In this document: piece after piece, positions 10,474 to 22,600 of the stretch | Layout: each line of letters opens with the position of its first letter | How positions within the stretch are numbered: the first letter of the stretch is position 1 | Assembly (NCBI GenBank): GCA_001643675.2 | Contig: LSRY02000064.1 | Span: 355,424-419,423, forward strand | Length of the DNA: 64,000 bases | Direction: 5' to 3' | Source: Monocercomonoides exilis | Lineage: Eukaryota; Preaxostyla; Oxymonadida; Polymastigidae | Notes under the pieces: generated by a model | Told to the model about the DNA's origin: nothing | Databases searched by the model: none | The model's input: only the letters and a program-made list of their open reading frames with translations | Program-made: the position numbers and the translations under genes

Positions 10474-11008
10474 ATTGAATATGGGACAGAATTCTTGCAT
10501 TTATGAAAAAATCAATGATTTGTTCCAAACTTTTCTGCAATTGAATAATTATAATTCTAACAATCTCGTGCAAAATAAAATACAGAAATATAAAAAAGTT
10601 GAGAAAAATCTTTAAGAGCATTGTGTGGAACAAAATTCATAAAGGAAAAAATATCGTCCCATATCTCTTTGAAATAAGTTTTTGACCACCATTTCTTTTT
10701 CGGGCGTTATAAAATACTCGTTCTGAACGTTTTACCAACAAATTTCCATTTAACAAAAAACAAATAAATGTCTTCATTATCGCGAAATATTTATAAAAAA
10801 AAAAATAAATCCACAAGATAAATAATAAAAATATGAAATGCGCAATAACAAAAAGAGCGAAAAAAATGAATAAAAATCGATTTTTCAACAAAACTACAAA
10901 ACGAAAAGTATAATTTATTAAAAATAATTTAACTTAAACAAAGTGAAAAAAATATTTGCTTTGAGTGAAAAATTTCCTATAAATATGAAAAAGTTCCATT
11001 TACCTTGA
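10474..11008. other. AT-rich spacer, no gene seen
   Basis: Very AT-rich sequence between the end of the duplicated 3' flank of giant gene 1 and the stop of the legumain-like gene. The two genes converge here. Short minus-strand frames at 10451-10891 are Phe/Lys-rich and look like chance ORFs. Confidence 0.5.
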
Positions 11009-12547
11009 TTATCCGTTCATCTTTGCCAACTCATCCAACATTTGGCAATATTTATCAAAATTTTTTGTTGTTAATTTTTTCGTTGAAACAGCTTCTGCAA
11101 TAATTGAAGGAATAATCCAAAACCCAGAATCACAAAGAAAACCATTTTTTTCTTCGTACATTTCAATTGCAGATTTGTACATTCTAAAATCGAATAATGC
11201 AAATGAAACATCAACTTTATGACCATTCAAAAGTGCTTTTCCTTCATTATGGTTGATGTCTGAATTGTCAATTGTACTTTCATCCAATTCTTCAATCAAA
11301 GATGTGAAAGCAGATTTTGTTTTCGGCTCTAGTTTTTTTTGATCGATCATATTGTTGCTCTTTTCGCTTTCATTATCAAAAACTGACTCAAAAAATTTCT
11401 TCATTTTCTTGCCTTTCTCTTTCTCAATATGTAATTGTACAATTCTTTCATGGTAGCTCAAAGCTTCGTTCCCAAATGGCGAATGCTCTGCAGCTGTCTT
11501 CAAATAATTCTCTTCAGCTTCACATTGAGGGATTTCACCGTGTTGCTCATTCTCACTTTTTTCTTGCTCCTCTCCTTTGATCGTTGGATAAACTTCTTCA
11601 TTTTTTTTATCTAAAGGAAACATTACAGAAGAAGATGAAGAAGAATGAGGTGAAATGACTTGATAAGCTTCTTCCTTCGAATATCTGCTCGTAACTCCTT
11701 CGCCCAATGTATTTTTATTTTTGTAAATATCCTTTTTGCAGTTTAAGCTTTTCTCTTTATCGCAAGACCCAAACCATCGCAAGGAAGAAAAAATAGTTTG
11801 CTTTTTTAAATTATTCAAAGTACAATCCAAGTTAGTGTTTCTAATTCCAACAGAGTCAAAAGAATTCATCATGTGATGAATTATTGTTGATGTTAAGCAA
11901 GCTTTATATTTGGGATTATTACAGTAATATGCGGTGCTGGAGTTTTGATCTGTAGCTGTTGTTATGGCCATAACATTTATATCTTCAGGTAATAAACCAT
12001 CAAATAGACTTGATGAATAGGCTGAATCAACAAGAATAACAAGTTTTCTGAACATTTTCTTTTCATGCATTTTCTTGAGTATTGAAATAAGTTCATCTGC
12101 ATATAAATGAGGCCCATTTGGAAAAGATAGAAATCCAGGAGCACCTCTGTCGGAAAAGAAAATAAAAACATCGTCTTCCTGATTGCTTTTAAGAACTTTT
12201 TGTCCGTGCAATGAATCTCCCAGTAAAACAGACTTAAAAATTTGTGCATTAACGTTGTTTTCTCGATATGATATAACATCGCTTCCGAGAGAAACGTCTG
12301 GGCCATCTGGTTCATTAAATATTTTCCCTGGAAATGGATTTTGCCTGTTAAATGCAATATCATCGTGCACCATACAAATGATATTTTCATTTTTTATTCC
12401 ATTTTTTAACAATAATGAATACATTCTGCCAACATCAGATTGATGCCTGTAATTAGAAAATCCTTTTGAACCCGAAACTAAAACAGCCCAATTTATTCCA
12501 TAATTTACAGAAACAAATATGCACAACAGTGGCACCCATGTAATCAT
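11009..12547 (-). CDS. Legumain-like (peptidase C13 fold) protein lacking the catalytic dyad
   Basis: Uninterrupted frame of 512 codons from the ATG at 12547 (the open frame runs two codons further up through a TTG). Residues 1-17 are a signal peptide (ITWVPLLCIFVSVNYG). The body follows clan CD family C13 (legumain): NWAVLVSGS, NYRHQSDV, NPFPGKIFNEPDGPDV, QDDVFIFF-like strand and FRKLVILVDSA. The two catalytic positions are changed: the usual TDHG is SDRG (Arg134 for His) and the usual EACESGS is DSAYSSS (Ala176 for Cys). Family knowledge predicts no peptidase or transamidase activity. Residues about 290-430 form a charged low-complexity insert, and a short helical C-terminal part remains. 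It could be a binding protein, an inhibitor-like decoy or a regulator in the secretory or lysosomal pathway. The gene is divergently arranged with STT3, 229 bp away. Confidence 0.85.
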   Translation of the reverse strand: MITWVPLLCIFVSVNYGINWAVLVSGSKGFSNYRHQSDVGRMYSLLLKNGIKNENIICMVHDDIAFNRQNPFPGKIFNEPDGPDVSLGSDVISYRENNVNAQIFKSVLLGDSLHGQKVLKSNQEDDVFIFFSDRGAPGFLSFPNGPHLYADELISILKKMHEKKMFRKLVILVDSAYSSSLFDGLLPEDINVMAITTATDQNSSTAYYCNNPKYKACLTSTIIHHMMNSFDSVGIRNTNLDCTLNNLKKQTIFSSLRWFGSCDKEKSLNCKKDIYKNKNTLGEGVTSRYSKEEAYQVISPHSSSSSSVMFPLDKKNEEVYPTIKGEEQEKSENEQHGEIPQCEAEENYLKTAAEHSPFGNEALSYHERIVQLHIEKEKGKKMKKFFESVFDNESEKSNNMIDQKKLEPKTKSAFTSLIEELDESTIDNSDINHNEGKALLNGHKVDVSFALFDFRMYKSAIEMYEEKNGFLCDSGFWIIPSIIAEAVSTKKLTTKNFDKYCQMLDELAKMNG

Positions 12548-12776
12548 GTTCAATTTCTTTCTTTATAATTTTCAAAAATTCACCAATATTTTGATCTGCA
12601 GTTATAATTATTTTCTGAAATTGATAATTATTAAAAACAATCCCATACGGTTATAAATTGAATTTGTTAACCAGCAATAGACTCTTTATCATTTCATGTG
12701 GATTTTTCATTTTCGAAGTATATGCAAGATCTATTAAGATCGAAAACAGAGACTTTTGCCTTAATCCATTTGAAAC

Positions 12777-15210
12777 ATGGAAACGCAAGCATCTGTTACT
12801 AATTATATCTCTCGAAGAATTGAAGTCCTTGTGTTGATTGTTGCTTCAATACTGGCATTTCTTCCTCGTCTGCTGTCAGTTTTGAGATACGAAGCAGGTT
12901 TGATATTTTTTCATTTAACAAAACATTAAATGAAAAATGTTGATTTTCTATTCCAAAATTACATTGCATCAAATGACTTGATGATTTTTATTTGCGTAAT
13001 ATCGCTGATTAGTTATTCATGAATTTGATCCATATTTTAACTATCGTTCGTCTCAATATCTTGTTGACGAAGGTATCTACAAGTTCCACAACTGGTTTGA
13101 TGAGCGTGCATGGTATCCTCTCGGTCGTATTGTCGGAGGAACAGTTTATCCAGGACTTATGTGGAGTGCTGCTCTTGTGTACAAATTTATGGAATGGATT
13201 GGGTTTCCAGTTGATGTAAGAATTTCTTGCATTTTAGTTTCCCCAATATGGGCCTCGATGACTGTTCTTGTTACGTATGCCCTCACGAAAGCTGTGTGGA
13301 ATAGGCATGCTGCACTTATAGCAGCAATGCTTGTTTCAATTGTTCCCGGATATATGTCACGTTCAGTTTCTGGTTCATTTGATAATGAATGCATTTCTAT
13401 TTTTGCATTGCTTTGGGTATTTTATTATTGGATTCGATCAGTCCAAACTGGTTCTATGTGGATGGCACTTTTATGTGCAGGCGCTTATTTTTATATGGCT
13501 TCGGCTTGGGGAGGATATGTGTTTATTATTAACCTTATTCCTTTGTATGTTCTTGTGATGTTGATTTTTGGCCGTTATTCACGACGTCTTCATATTGCAT
13601 ACACATCGTTTTATGTGATGGGAATTCTTTCATCAATGCAGATCCAATTTGTTTCATTTATGCCCGTGCAATCAGGAGAGCATCTTGCATCATTTGGCAT
13701 ATTTGGACTGATGACGTTGATCGCTTTTCTTTTATTCTTGTACCGCTCTATGAGCAGAGAAGACTTCATGAAAACTTTGAAAGTTGGAGCATCTATCCTT
13801 GGAGGAGTAGCCTTTGTTGCAATGATTGGTTTGTATTACACTGGATATATCACTCCTTGGACAGGAAGATTTTACAATTTGTTGCATCCAACGTATGCTA
13901 AATCTCATATTCCCATTATTGCATCTGTCTCCGAACATCAGCCAACAGCATGGCCTCACTTCTTTTTCGATCTGCACTTGAACTCGCTTTTGTTTATCGC
14001 AGGAATTTACTTTATCTTCAAAAAAGTTAAGGAAGAGAAGTCAGTTGCCACAGCAGAACACGATCACGATGCTGCGGAGGTTGAGGCGAGAAAGGAGCAA
14101 GCAGCAAAGAATGATGGATTAATGTTTGTTGCTGTGTACAGTTGTGCTTCGCTTTATTTCTCAGGCGTGATGGTTCGTCTTATGCTTGTTTTGGCACCTG
14201 CCGCTTGCATCGTGGGTGCTATTGCAATTTCTGAGATTCTTTCCGTTATTGCTCGTAGAGCAATGAGATTTGCCAATGGTTCACGCGTTGGTTTGAAAAA
14301 TTCAACAGATACTGCAACAATCAACAGCACCATTACTAAGAACGAAGCAAATTCTGTGACAAAGAGCATCAATTCGACCGAGTCATCTTCAGCGTCTCGA
14401 AGCTCATCAGATTCGAATCGTCTTCCTATTAGAAGAACAACTTCAAAGCCAAAAAGCTTGATTTCTCTTCAGACAGTTCTTCCGTTCGTATCCTTAGGAA
14501 TTGTGAGCGTATTTTTGATGATTTATGGCCTGCATTGCATATGGGTGACATCAAATGCATACTCATCACCTTCAATTGTGTTTGCGTGGTATACAAATGA
14601 TGGAACTCGCGTGATGATTGATGATTTCAGAGAGGCATACTCATGGCTGCGTCACAACACAGACGTGAACGCTAAAGTGATGTCATGGTGGGATTACGGG
14701 TATCAGATTACTGCGGTTGCCAACAGGACCGTCATTGTGGATAACAACACCTGGAACAACTCACACATTGCTACCGTTGGTACAGCTATGTCATCAACAG
14801 AAGAAGACGCATGGCCAATTTTGCAATATCTTGATGTTGATTATATTCTTGTGCTGTTCGGTGGAATGAGCGGTTATTCTGGCGATGATGTGAACAAATT
14901 CCTGTGGATGGTTCGTATTGGTGGCGGAGTGTTCCCAAGAATTGTAGAGGCAGACTATTTGAGCAAGCGGGGCGAGTACCGTGTTGACAGCGAGGCTGGT
15001 CCAGCGTTCTTGAATTGCATTTTGTACAAAATGTGCTACTACAACTTCGGACAGATTACCACACGTGCTGATAAGCCAGCCGGGTTCGATCTTGCAAGAA
15101 ACCAAGTCATCGGAAACAAGGATATCTCATTTGAACATCTGGAAGAAGCATACACAACTCAGAGATGGATTGTGAGAATTTTCAAAGTGAAGAAGGAAGA
15201 AACTTTCTAA
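12777..15210 (+). CDS. STT3: Oligosaccharyltransferase catalytic subunit STT3
   Basis: Two exons, 12777-12897 and 13013-15210, give 772 aa. The 115-bp intron starts GTTTGA and ends GATTAG. The join restores the family sequence RYEA-VIHEFDPYFNYR, which holds the metal-binding loop with the DxD-like EFD motif. STT3 transfers the lipid-linked glycan to Asn of Asn-X-Ser/Thr in the ER lumen. A multi-span membrane domain covers about residues 10-500, including SVSGSFDNE, with a Ser/Thr-rich linker near 440-510. The soluble domain carries the hallmark WWDYG at about 599-603 and ends in the conserved EEAYTTQRWIVRIFKVK region. Length is normal for single-subunit or complex STT3. Start ATG at 12777 is preceded by AT-rich sequence and gives a normal-length short cytosolic N-terminus. 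Confidence 0.95.
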
Positions 15211-15611
15211 TATCGTTAAACACATTCTTGAATCAAATCTCTCCATATTTTTTTTATCTCTTTTTGATCACATTATTTGCCTTGCGTATCATGTCAACAA
15301 TATTTGAACTTATTCTATTTTTCTTTGATGATTTAAAATAGTGAGCCTTCTATTTCCAGTCATTATGTTTATTTTTATTTCTTCAATTTGGAAAAAAATT
15401 ATTTTTTTTAATAAATATAATGTAAGTTACAAAAAGGTGAAAACAAACTGCTTCAACAGTTTGCTGTAATTGCTTGCCATTTGAAATTTTTGGCTTTTTA
15501 TGTTCCTATTCACAATCACATAAAAATTAAAAAAAAGTTATAATTTTTGCTTTCTCAGTTTTCATAGGTTAGCATTTAGCACGTTCCACCTTTTTGACAA
15601 ACTTTGACAAT
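15211..15611. other. Spacer between convergent genes, nothing recognised
   Basis: About 400 bp of AT-rich sequence between the stop codons of STT3 (plus) and the Ser-rich coiled-coil gene (minus). It probably holds both 3' UTRs; AATAAA-like strings occur near 15409 but cannot be assigned. Confidence 0.5.
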
Positions 15612-17310
15612 TCATAATTCAGGAGAAGAAGGAAGCGAGGGTGGCTGTGAATGAGGTGGTGAAGGAAAATCTTCAGATGCTTCATCCTCAAATTCAGCAT
15701 CAATCTGATTTTGCATTTGCTGGACTGGCTGATATCCTGCAAATATTCCTGAAAAAGGAGCACTGACGTTTGAATCTGAATTTTTGTGTTGATTTAACAG
15801 TGAAGGAATTACAAAAGCAGGAGGAGCGCTTCTATTTTGATTATAAGGACAAAAATCAGAAAACTTTGGTCTGAACATTTTTGGATCAAATTCGGATGAA
15901 ACAGATAATGAAAGACCATTCGATAAAGCAGAAGAAGCAGAATCATTATGAAATGATGCAAAATCGAGAGAAAAATCAGACTGATTCAGTGAGGATGATG
16001 ACGAAGATGATAAAATTGAAGATTTTGATGATTCATTCGCTTCTGTTTCAGACGGCAAAGAGGAAGAAGCAGCAGACTTTCGTGGAGCAAGCAGATTTAC
16101 TCTTTTGAGGAATTCCTTTGAATGTTTGTATTTCTGGTAAAGCGCTGATGAAGGTGTTGGAGGCAGCGGAAACCTGGGCTTCCTGAGGATAACCAGTGCT
16201 GAAAATGGTGATGATAGAATAGACTCGCCGTTTGCTGGTTGTGTGTTGTGCTTTTGTGTTCCTTCAGGCAAAGGCAGTAAAGATGTTTGTGCATAATTTG
16301 ATGTTATAGAAGCACTGCTGTTTTCTTTACTGCTGTCGAGCAAAAAAGCTGGAGGGATTTCTGGATACACAAGCAGCGGCGATGAAGGCTGCTCCAAATA
16401 AGGCTCGTCGTCTCTCATTCGGCGCTCGGCTGCTCTTTCCAACTCGGCAAAAAGAGGAGATAGAGTATTTGATGAATGGTTTGGTGGAAGAAAAAAATGA
16501 CTGCTAAAGGAAGATGGTTGTGCTGTGCTTTGGTAAGGGGGTGCGTTTAATGGCAAGGAAGATTGAAGATTTAATGAAGGAAATTGAGATGGGCAAGGGT
16601 GATGTTGAGATGCGAAAGTTGGATGTGGAAAAGGTTGGACGTCTGAAATAATTGGGGGTGGAACAAGAAAAGGATAAGGCATTTGAAACGGAAATGAGTC
16701 ATTCAAAGGCGCATTCACCGGAAAAGTATTGACCGGTAAGAAATATGAAGGAGAATCACTAGGAGGTGCAGAAGCGAGAGGAAGAGGATTAAAGGCACCA
16801 GAAGGAATAGGTGGAGGAAGAGGCTGGAAGGAGATTTCAGAGAAGGAAGGTGGGCGTGATTGTTCGGCTTGTGGTAAAACAAATGGTTGTATAACATGAG
16901 ACGAGGAAGAATTAAGTGTATTTTCTTGGATGGAATCTAAATGTAACATAGCTTCATTGCCTGTTGTATACTCTGTGCTTATTTTATTCATAGTCGAATT
17001 ATTAGTGCAATTTTCGAGAATAGGTACTCGAGATGCATCAGAATCCGTTTGCATGAGATTCGCATCAGTAGAAGAAATTAATTCCGGGTTAGGAACAGAA
17101 AGTGGAGGGAAGAAAGAAAGTGGAGGAGACAACGGATAACTCATTGAAGAAAAAGAAGACGAAGAATAGAAAGGATCTGCACCAGTAGGAAAATTATCGT
17201 TTTCCGTTGGATGATACAACAGCTCATTTTGACTGTTTGAAGGATCAATCTCTTTGGGATCTGCACTTTCGTCAAAAGAAAAGGAAAAAGAGGAAGAGGA
17301 AGAGGAGGAG

Positions 17311-17345
<35 letters not shown>

Positions 17346-18647
17346 GGATAATGAAGAGAATAATGATGAAGACAGCGTGTCTGCCAGATAGCCCTTTTCT
17401 ATCAGTTTCTTCAGTTGTTGCTGCTGCTGCATCTCTCGTCTCTCTTCGTCTTTCTTCAGAATAAGCTCCCCTCTCTCACGCGGAGTCAAAAGTCTCCTCT
17501 CCTCTCTGCGCTGCGCCTTCGCCAGCTGCTTCAGAAGTTTCCTTCTCCTCGCCTCTTTCTCCTTTGCTGCAAGTTCTGCATGTTCCAAGTCGTGCAGTTC
17601 GCACTGCAGCTCTTCCACAGTTTTTGGTTCAGTTGCCTTTTTCTCACATTCCTTGCTGTGTTCTCCTCCTCTCTTTCTTTTTCTGTCTGTTTCGTTGTCT
17701 TTTTCTTGACTCTCCTTTTTTGTGGTGTTTTCGTTTCGTAGATGTTCCTCTTCAGCGTCGTCCCACATTTTCGCTTCCTCCTCGTCTTTAATGTGCCACT
17801 TGCGAAGCCAAATTCCAAATTCCTTGTAAAAATTGACCGAGCTGATAATTTCGTTTCTAATGATAAGGCGGCTCTCCCGTTTCATCTTCCTTTCCTTCCA
17901 TTCCATTTCTTTGGCCAATTTTGACAGTTCAATATCTGGATCAAATGAATCATCAGATTCTGTGCATTCTCCAGCAAGGCAACCAGATTTCTGTACCGAT
18001 GCTTCTAATAAAAGCTTCTTCCTCTCCTCAAACCGCGCCCAATCGATTTCCAATTCTTTTTCCGCTTCTCTTCTAGTCATGTCGTCTTTGCGCCATTTTT
18101 CTGTTACTCTGGACGCAGCATTTCTAACGTCCATGGAACTATCTGCATACCTGTATGATCTATTATGCATTGCAGAAGATTTTTCAAAAAGAGTGATATG
18201 AGAAGGGCCAAATTTAAAAGGATCTTGTAATTTGGATTTTGTTGTTGAAGAAATAAGAGTGGAAAATGATTCTGTTGAAAGCTTATCAGAAGAATCAGAG
18301 TCTTCAGAATAGTCATTATCCAAACCACTTACAGAAATTGAAAAAGGAACTTTCGAGGACTCTGTAAATGAAGATGAGCAATCAAGAGAATTTAAAGGCT
18401 TTTCATGAATGGATTGTGGTTCAAAACGAAAAATTGAGGATGTTAACTTGCTATATTCGTTTGACTTTTCATTCTCTAAAAAGAATAAAGAGCTAAAAAT
18501 GCGAAAGAATTACTTATTTTGCACACCACCACACAAAGAAAATGGCTTTGAATAAGAAGAAGATGAATTTCTTTTCAATGAAGTGTGAGAATCACTAAAA
18601 CTCTGTCGCCTGTCATCCGATAAAGAAGTGTAATTATATTGCAACAT
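15612..18647 (-). CDS. Unidentified Ser/Pro-rich protein with charged coiled coil, two exons
   Basis: Main exon 18475-15612 with a proposed first exon 18647-18527. The frame of the main exon stays open upstream of its first Met to a splice acceptor at 18476. A frame starting at ATG 18647 (MLQYNYTSLSDDRRQ) joins it in phase through a 51-bp intron beginning GTGTGC, giving 994 aa. Residues about 100-380 are highly charged with predicted coiled coil (many KE/RR and EE runs, LLTPRERGELILKKDEERRE). A pure Ser run of about 20 residues (GAGGAA-type repeat on the plus strand near 17285-17350) follows. The rest is Pro/Ser/Asn-rich and probably disordered. No family was recognised. A shorter 21-bp intron (GTAATT...TTTTAG) would also keep the frame, so the exact junction is uncertain. 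Confidence 0.65.
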
Positions 18648-19681
18648 TGTATACGACTGATAGCGCAAAGATTCTAAAAATTTATAATTACAACAATTGT
18701 CTGATGAATTTTTTTGATTTTCTGTTCTCTTTATATATATGGAAACGGAAAAAAATGTTATCTATAAGTTATCCTTAAACAAATGTTTAATTGTTTTCAA
18801 ACCATGTCTGTAAAGCACATTTTCCGAATTTACATTATCTAAAAATGAAAAAGGTATAAAGGTTTATCTGAGAAAATATATATATTTGTTCATTATTTTT
18901 ATATGTGCATGCATGGATGGACGGATGTGGAAATTTTGTAACTCTGAGGAAATTGAAGTTTTTTCACGAATAAAAGAGAGAATAAAAAAACTCTTTGTTT
19001 TTGCTAATGATTATTTTAAAAAAAAGAAAAGCATGATGTCAAAGTGATTGTGTGCAATGAAAAAAAAAATTTGTAATCCAGCACGGCTGAAAATGGAACC
19101 TAATTTGCAATGTCAGTTTTTATTGGGTTGCAGTCCAAAAAACAAATTTTTAACAAAATTGAAAAAAAGATTTTGTGTTAAGGATGTTTTTATATTTGAT
19201 TATTCTGGCAAAAAAAGTGTTTTCAAAGCTGAATGGAAATCATTCACTCTTCATTTCATCCAACACGATTTATTATTGATGATCGAGGTGGATGGAATTC
19301 TCTTATTGCGAATTTTTGCTGTGTGAAATGAAAATTTTAAAAAATATTAAAGTAAACGAAATAGAACATTCCAGCAAACAAATTTCAATACAAAAATAAC
19401 ATTCTGTGCTCCGGTTAGGAAAACTCCATGAGTTCAAAGGAAAAAAGTGAAAGCCTCATCATGGCTCGGGACGAAGAATGCAGCGAATGACAATCCACTC
19501 CCGAAAGCATGAATATGATCGGCAACGCAGTTTCTTCTCAATGAGACATTAACAAAGGAAGGAATTGTTTTCAAATGAACATTCAATTCTTCTTGCCAAT
19601 ATTCTCTTGACACTACTTTTCAATTCTCCAAGCTTCTCAAATACATTTTATCATATGAAAAAAAGAAGAAAAAAATCAGTA
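18648..19681. other. AT-rich spacer with one weak ORF (19048-19326, plus)
   Basis: About 1 kb lying 5' of the coiled-coil gene and 3' of giant gene 2. A 92-codon plus-strand frame at 19048-19326 has a mixed, protein-like composition but no recognisable motif, so I do not call it a gene. The 3' flank of giant gene 2 here does not resemble the conserved 3' flank of genes 1 and 3. Confidence 0.4.
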
Positions 19682-22600
19682 TCATTTTATCCGAGTGAAG
19701 CTCCCATTTGTGTCTTCGCTGTCTGCCTCTTCACATCTCGATCCATCTCCAATATCCAACGCGTCTGATGCGGTCACAAACATCGACCCCATCGGGATCT
19801 TCATGAACAGCTCACGTTTCACATCCCCCAATGTCACCCGCTCATCCCAACCCTGCACTACGCACTTCTCCTCCAACATCCGAAGACTGCTCCCTCCCAT
19901 CTTCTCCACCTTCGGCCGCTCTCCATTCACTATCTTCTGCCCTGCCACCTCCGCCTCATACTCCCCAAACGGAACTTTGAGTGTCAGACACTCCCACAGC
20001 ATCATCCCAATCGCGAACACAACTGTCTTCTTCGTCGCATGCTTCTTTGTTCTATTCAGCAATTCAGGTGCCTTCCACCTCAAACACTCATTCCTGTTAT
20101 CCTCTTCATCTTCAAACGCTGATGAGGGCAGAGAATCTCTTTCATCACCATCATCACTGGTAGATGTCACAACTGTTGATGAAGATATTGAGGATGAGTC
20201 TGAATCTGAAGAAGAGCAGTCAGAATGCATTGCAACACAAATGACCATGTGTTCAGAGAACAGCACAATGAGCGGACTCAAATTGGCAAGTGACTGAAGC
20301 TTGTTCTCCATTTTATCAAACGAGTGAAGAGCAAGATTCGCAACCCAAAATAGAATTTGGGCAGCTGTCATCTCCCTCTCCTGCAGAGTGCCAATTGCCA
20401 TTTCCTTTGTCTTATTCCTTCCATGAAGCAGCATGAACAAAGAATCCCTCAGATCCACAATTAACTTTTCATGAGGAGATGAACAGGCAATCGCATCCAC
20501 CAGATTCGACATTGATGAGGTGGTTGGACATAGATCCTCTCCACGAACAAATGTTGAATCTGAATCAGTCGTTGAAGTGGTCGAGGTGGATGAGATGGAT
20601 GGTGATGGAGTCTGCTTTCTAATTTCCTCTTCTTCAACCTTTTCCAACATCCATTCTGGAATCTTGTCTGAATCTCTTCCTAGGATATATTCTGTTGATC
20701 CGCTCTCACTCAACAAATGCTCCGATGACTCGGAGTGTCCCAAGCTTTTCTCGTACACCCTCTTCTTGATCCTCTCTTCGTTCTTCTTTTCAGCTTCTCT
20801 CTCCGCTCTCCTCCACTGCTCCTCCGGTGACATCTCCATCGTCACCATCTCAAATGCTTTTGGATCCTTCTTCACTGAATCATTCACTATCTCCCTCAGA
20901 TCTTTATTCTCAATCTTTGCTCTTCTCCATCTGACAGCCAAAACAATAATGACTACAAGCAGTATTATACAAACAATGCATGCAATAATCACAATAATAG
21001 GCCATATCGATTTCCCCTCTTTTCTTCCTTCAGCAATCCTTTCATCTCCATTTCCTTTGTGTTCACTTCTGTTTTTCAGAATCAGCGGAAATGTCTCTGC
21101 CGATTGCTTTCCAAACAGAATCGTCACTGACACCTCTGTTTCATCTGAAGCCAATGAAATATTTTCTGATGGAACTCTTCCAATCACTTCATTTTCTGAT
21201 ACAAAACTGTCTTCCTCAAAACGATATGTCTCAACCAGCTCCACATCCCCTGTTTTATACACAAGTCTGAATGACAAGTCACAGGGCACAAAAAGAGATC
21301 CCTTGAATTGGATAAAAATCTTGCTTCCACTTTCATTCACAGAAACCTCTTCCAGTCTGGGAATGAAGAAAGGCGATGGTCTTTCTCCTGCTATTCCTCC
21401 AAGTGTGCATCCATCATTAAGAATCCAAAGCGATGAGTTATCCTTCAATCCATCTCCGCCTTTCAAGCTCGAAATGGTCAGTGAGGCAGAATCTGAACAA
21501 ATGATGTTTCGACGGAGAGAAGGATATTTTTCGATGAAAGGATTGTTGTTCAAAAACTCTCCTTTCTCGATTGTCACATCGCCAGCCGACACCGAAAATC
21601 CACCTGATGAAGCATTCGAAATTGTTGTGTATTTCATCACCATCGTTGAATTCGTTGAATGGACAACCGATCCATTCCATTCACATATTTCTTTCATGTC
21701 ATTTTCATGCTCCAATAACGCTTTGCTCGTTAACAAACCTTCAAATTCACACATATTCAAATAAGCATCTTTCATGTTGATCACTTCCATGACCCTTCCT
21801 TTGTCAGACAGAGAATAACATTTTGTGCAGGAACAGTTTGAAAATTCAAAATGAGCAGAGGTTGAAGAAGCCGAAAGAACAGAAGCTCCTTCTGAATTCC
21901 TTGAGCAGTTGTCGAATGACGAGCTTCCAACAGATATTGTTCCTGAAGATGAACTGCCAATTGCAAGGATGCAACCATCTGACAGCTTCACTCCATCCGC
22001 AGATACTCCATTAATGGACATTATTCCACAACTGCCAATCTCAAACACATCTGCTGTTGATTCAATCTCGTCCAGTTTCACATTCGTCAACGAAATCTCA
22101 TCTCCACTCAACAGAAATGAAGGCTTCTTGAATGAAAGGAGTGACACTGAGCAGTTGTCAACATGAACAATTCCACTTTCAATGCTCAGCAACGATGAGT
22201 TGAGAACAACAGGTTGAATGCTGTTTGACTCACCAACTGATGAAAAATCAACAAATGAAAGGGAAAGTTGGCCACTTGTTTCATGAACAACAGAACTGCC
22301 TGAAAATGAAAACGACTGGCCAAAGTCCAATTTCACACTCTCAATCCGAACTTTCCCTGATGTTGTGATAACATATCCTGCATCATTAACAATTGCAAAG
22401 CTCAGATGCACCAAAGCAGCTGGAGGAGATTCCAGAGGATGGACAACAACATCGTGAATGCTGCATTTCCCTCTCATCGCTGTTTCCTTTGATATCAACA
22501 GCTGCGAGTACGACGACGGGATGATGTGCTTCACTCCCACGTTCAATGACTCACACGGCCCATGCAATTCTCCACAGGAATTGAAATCAGAGTGATTCTC

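Noticed and set aside
17285-17350. Possible structured tandem repeat or regulatory GAGGAA array
   Set aside because: It encodes the poly-Ser run of the gene on the minus strand; ordinary codon-repeat expansion explains it.
19048-19326. 92-codon plus-strand ORF
   Set aside because: Mixed composition but no recognisable feature, AT-rich surroundings, no splice context or paralogue.
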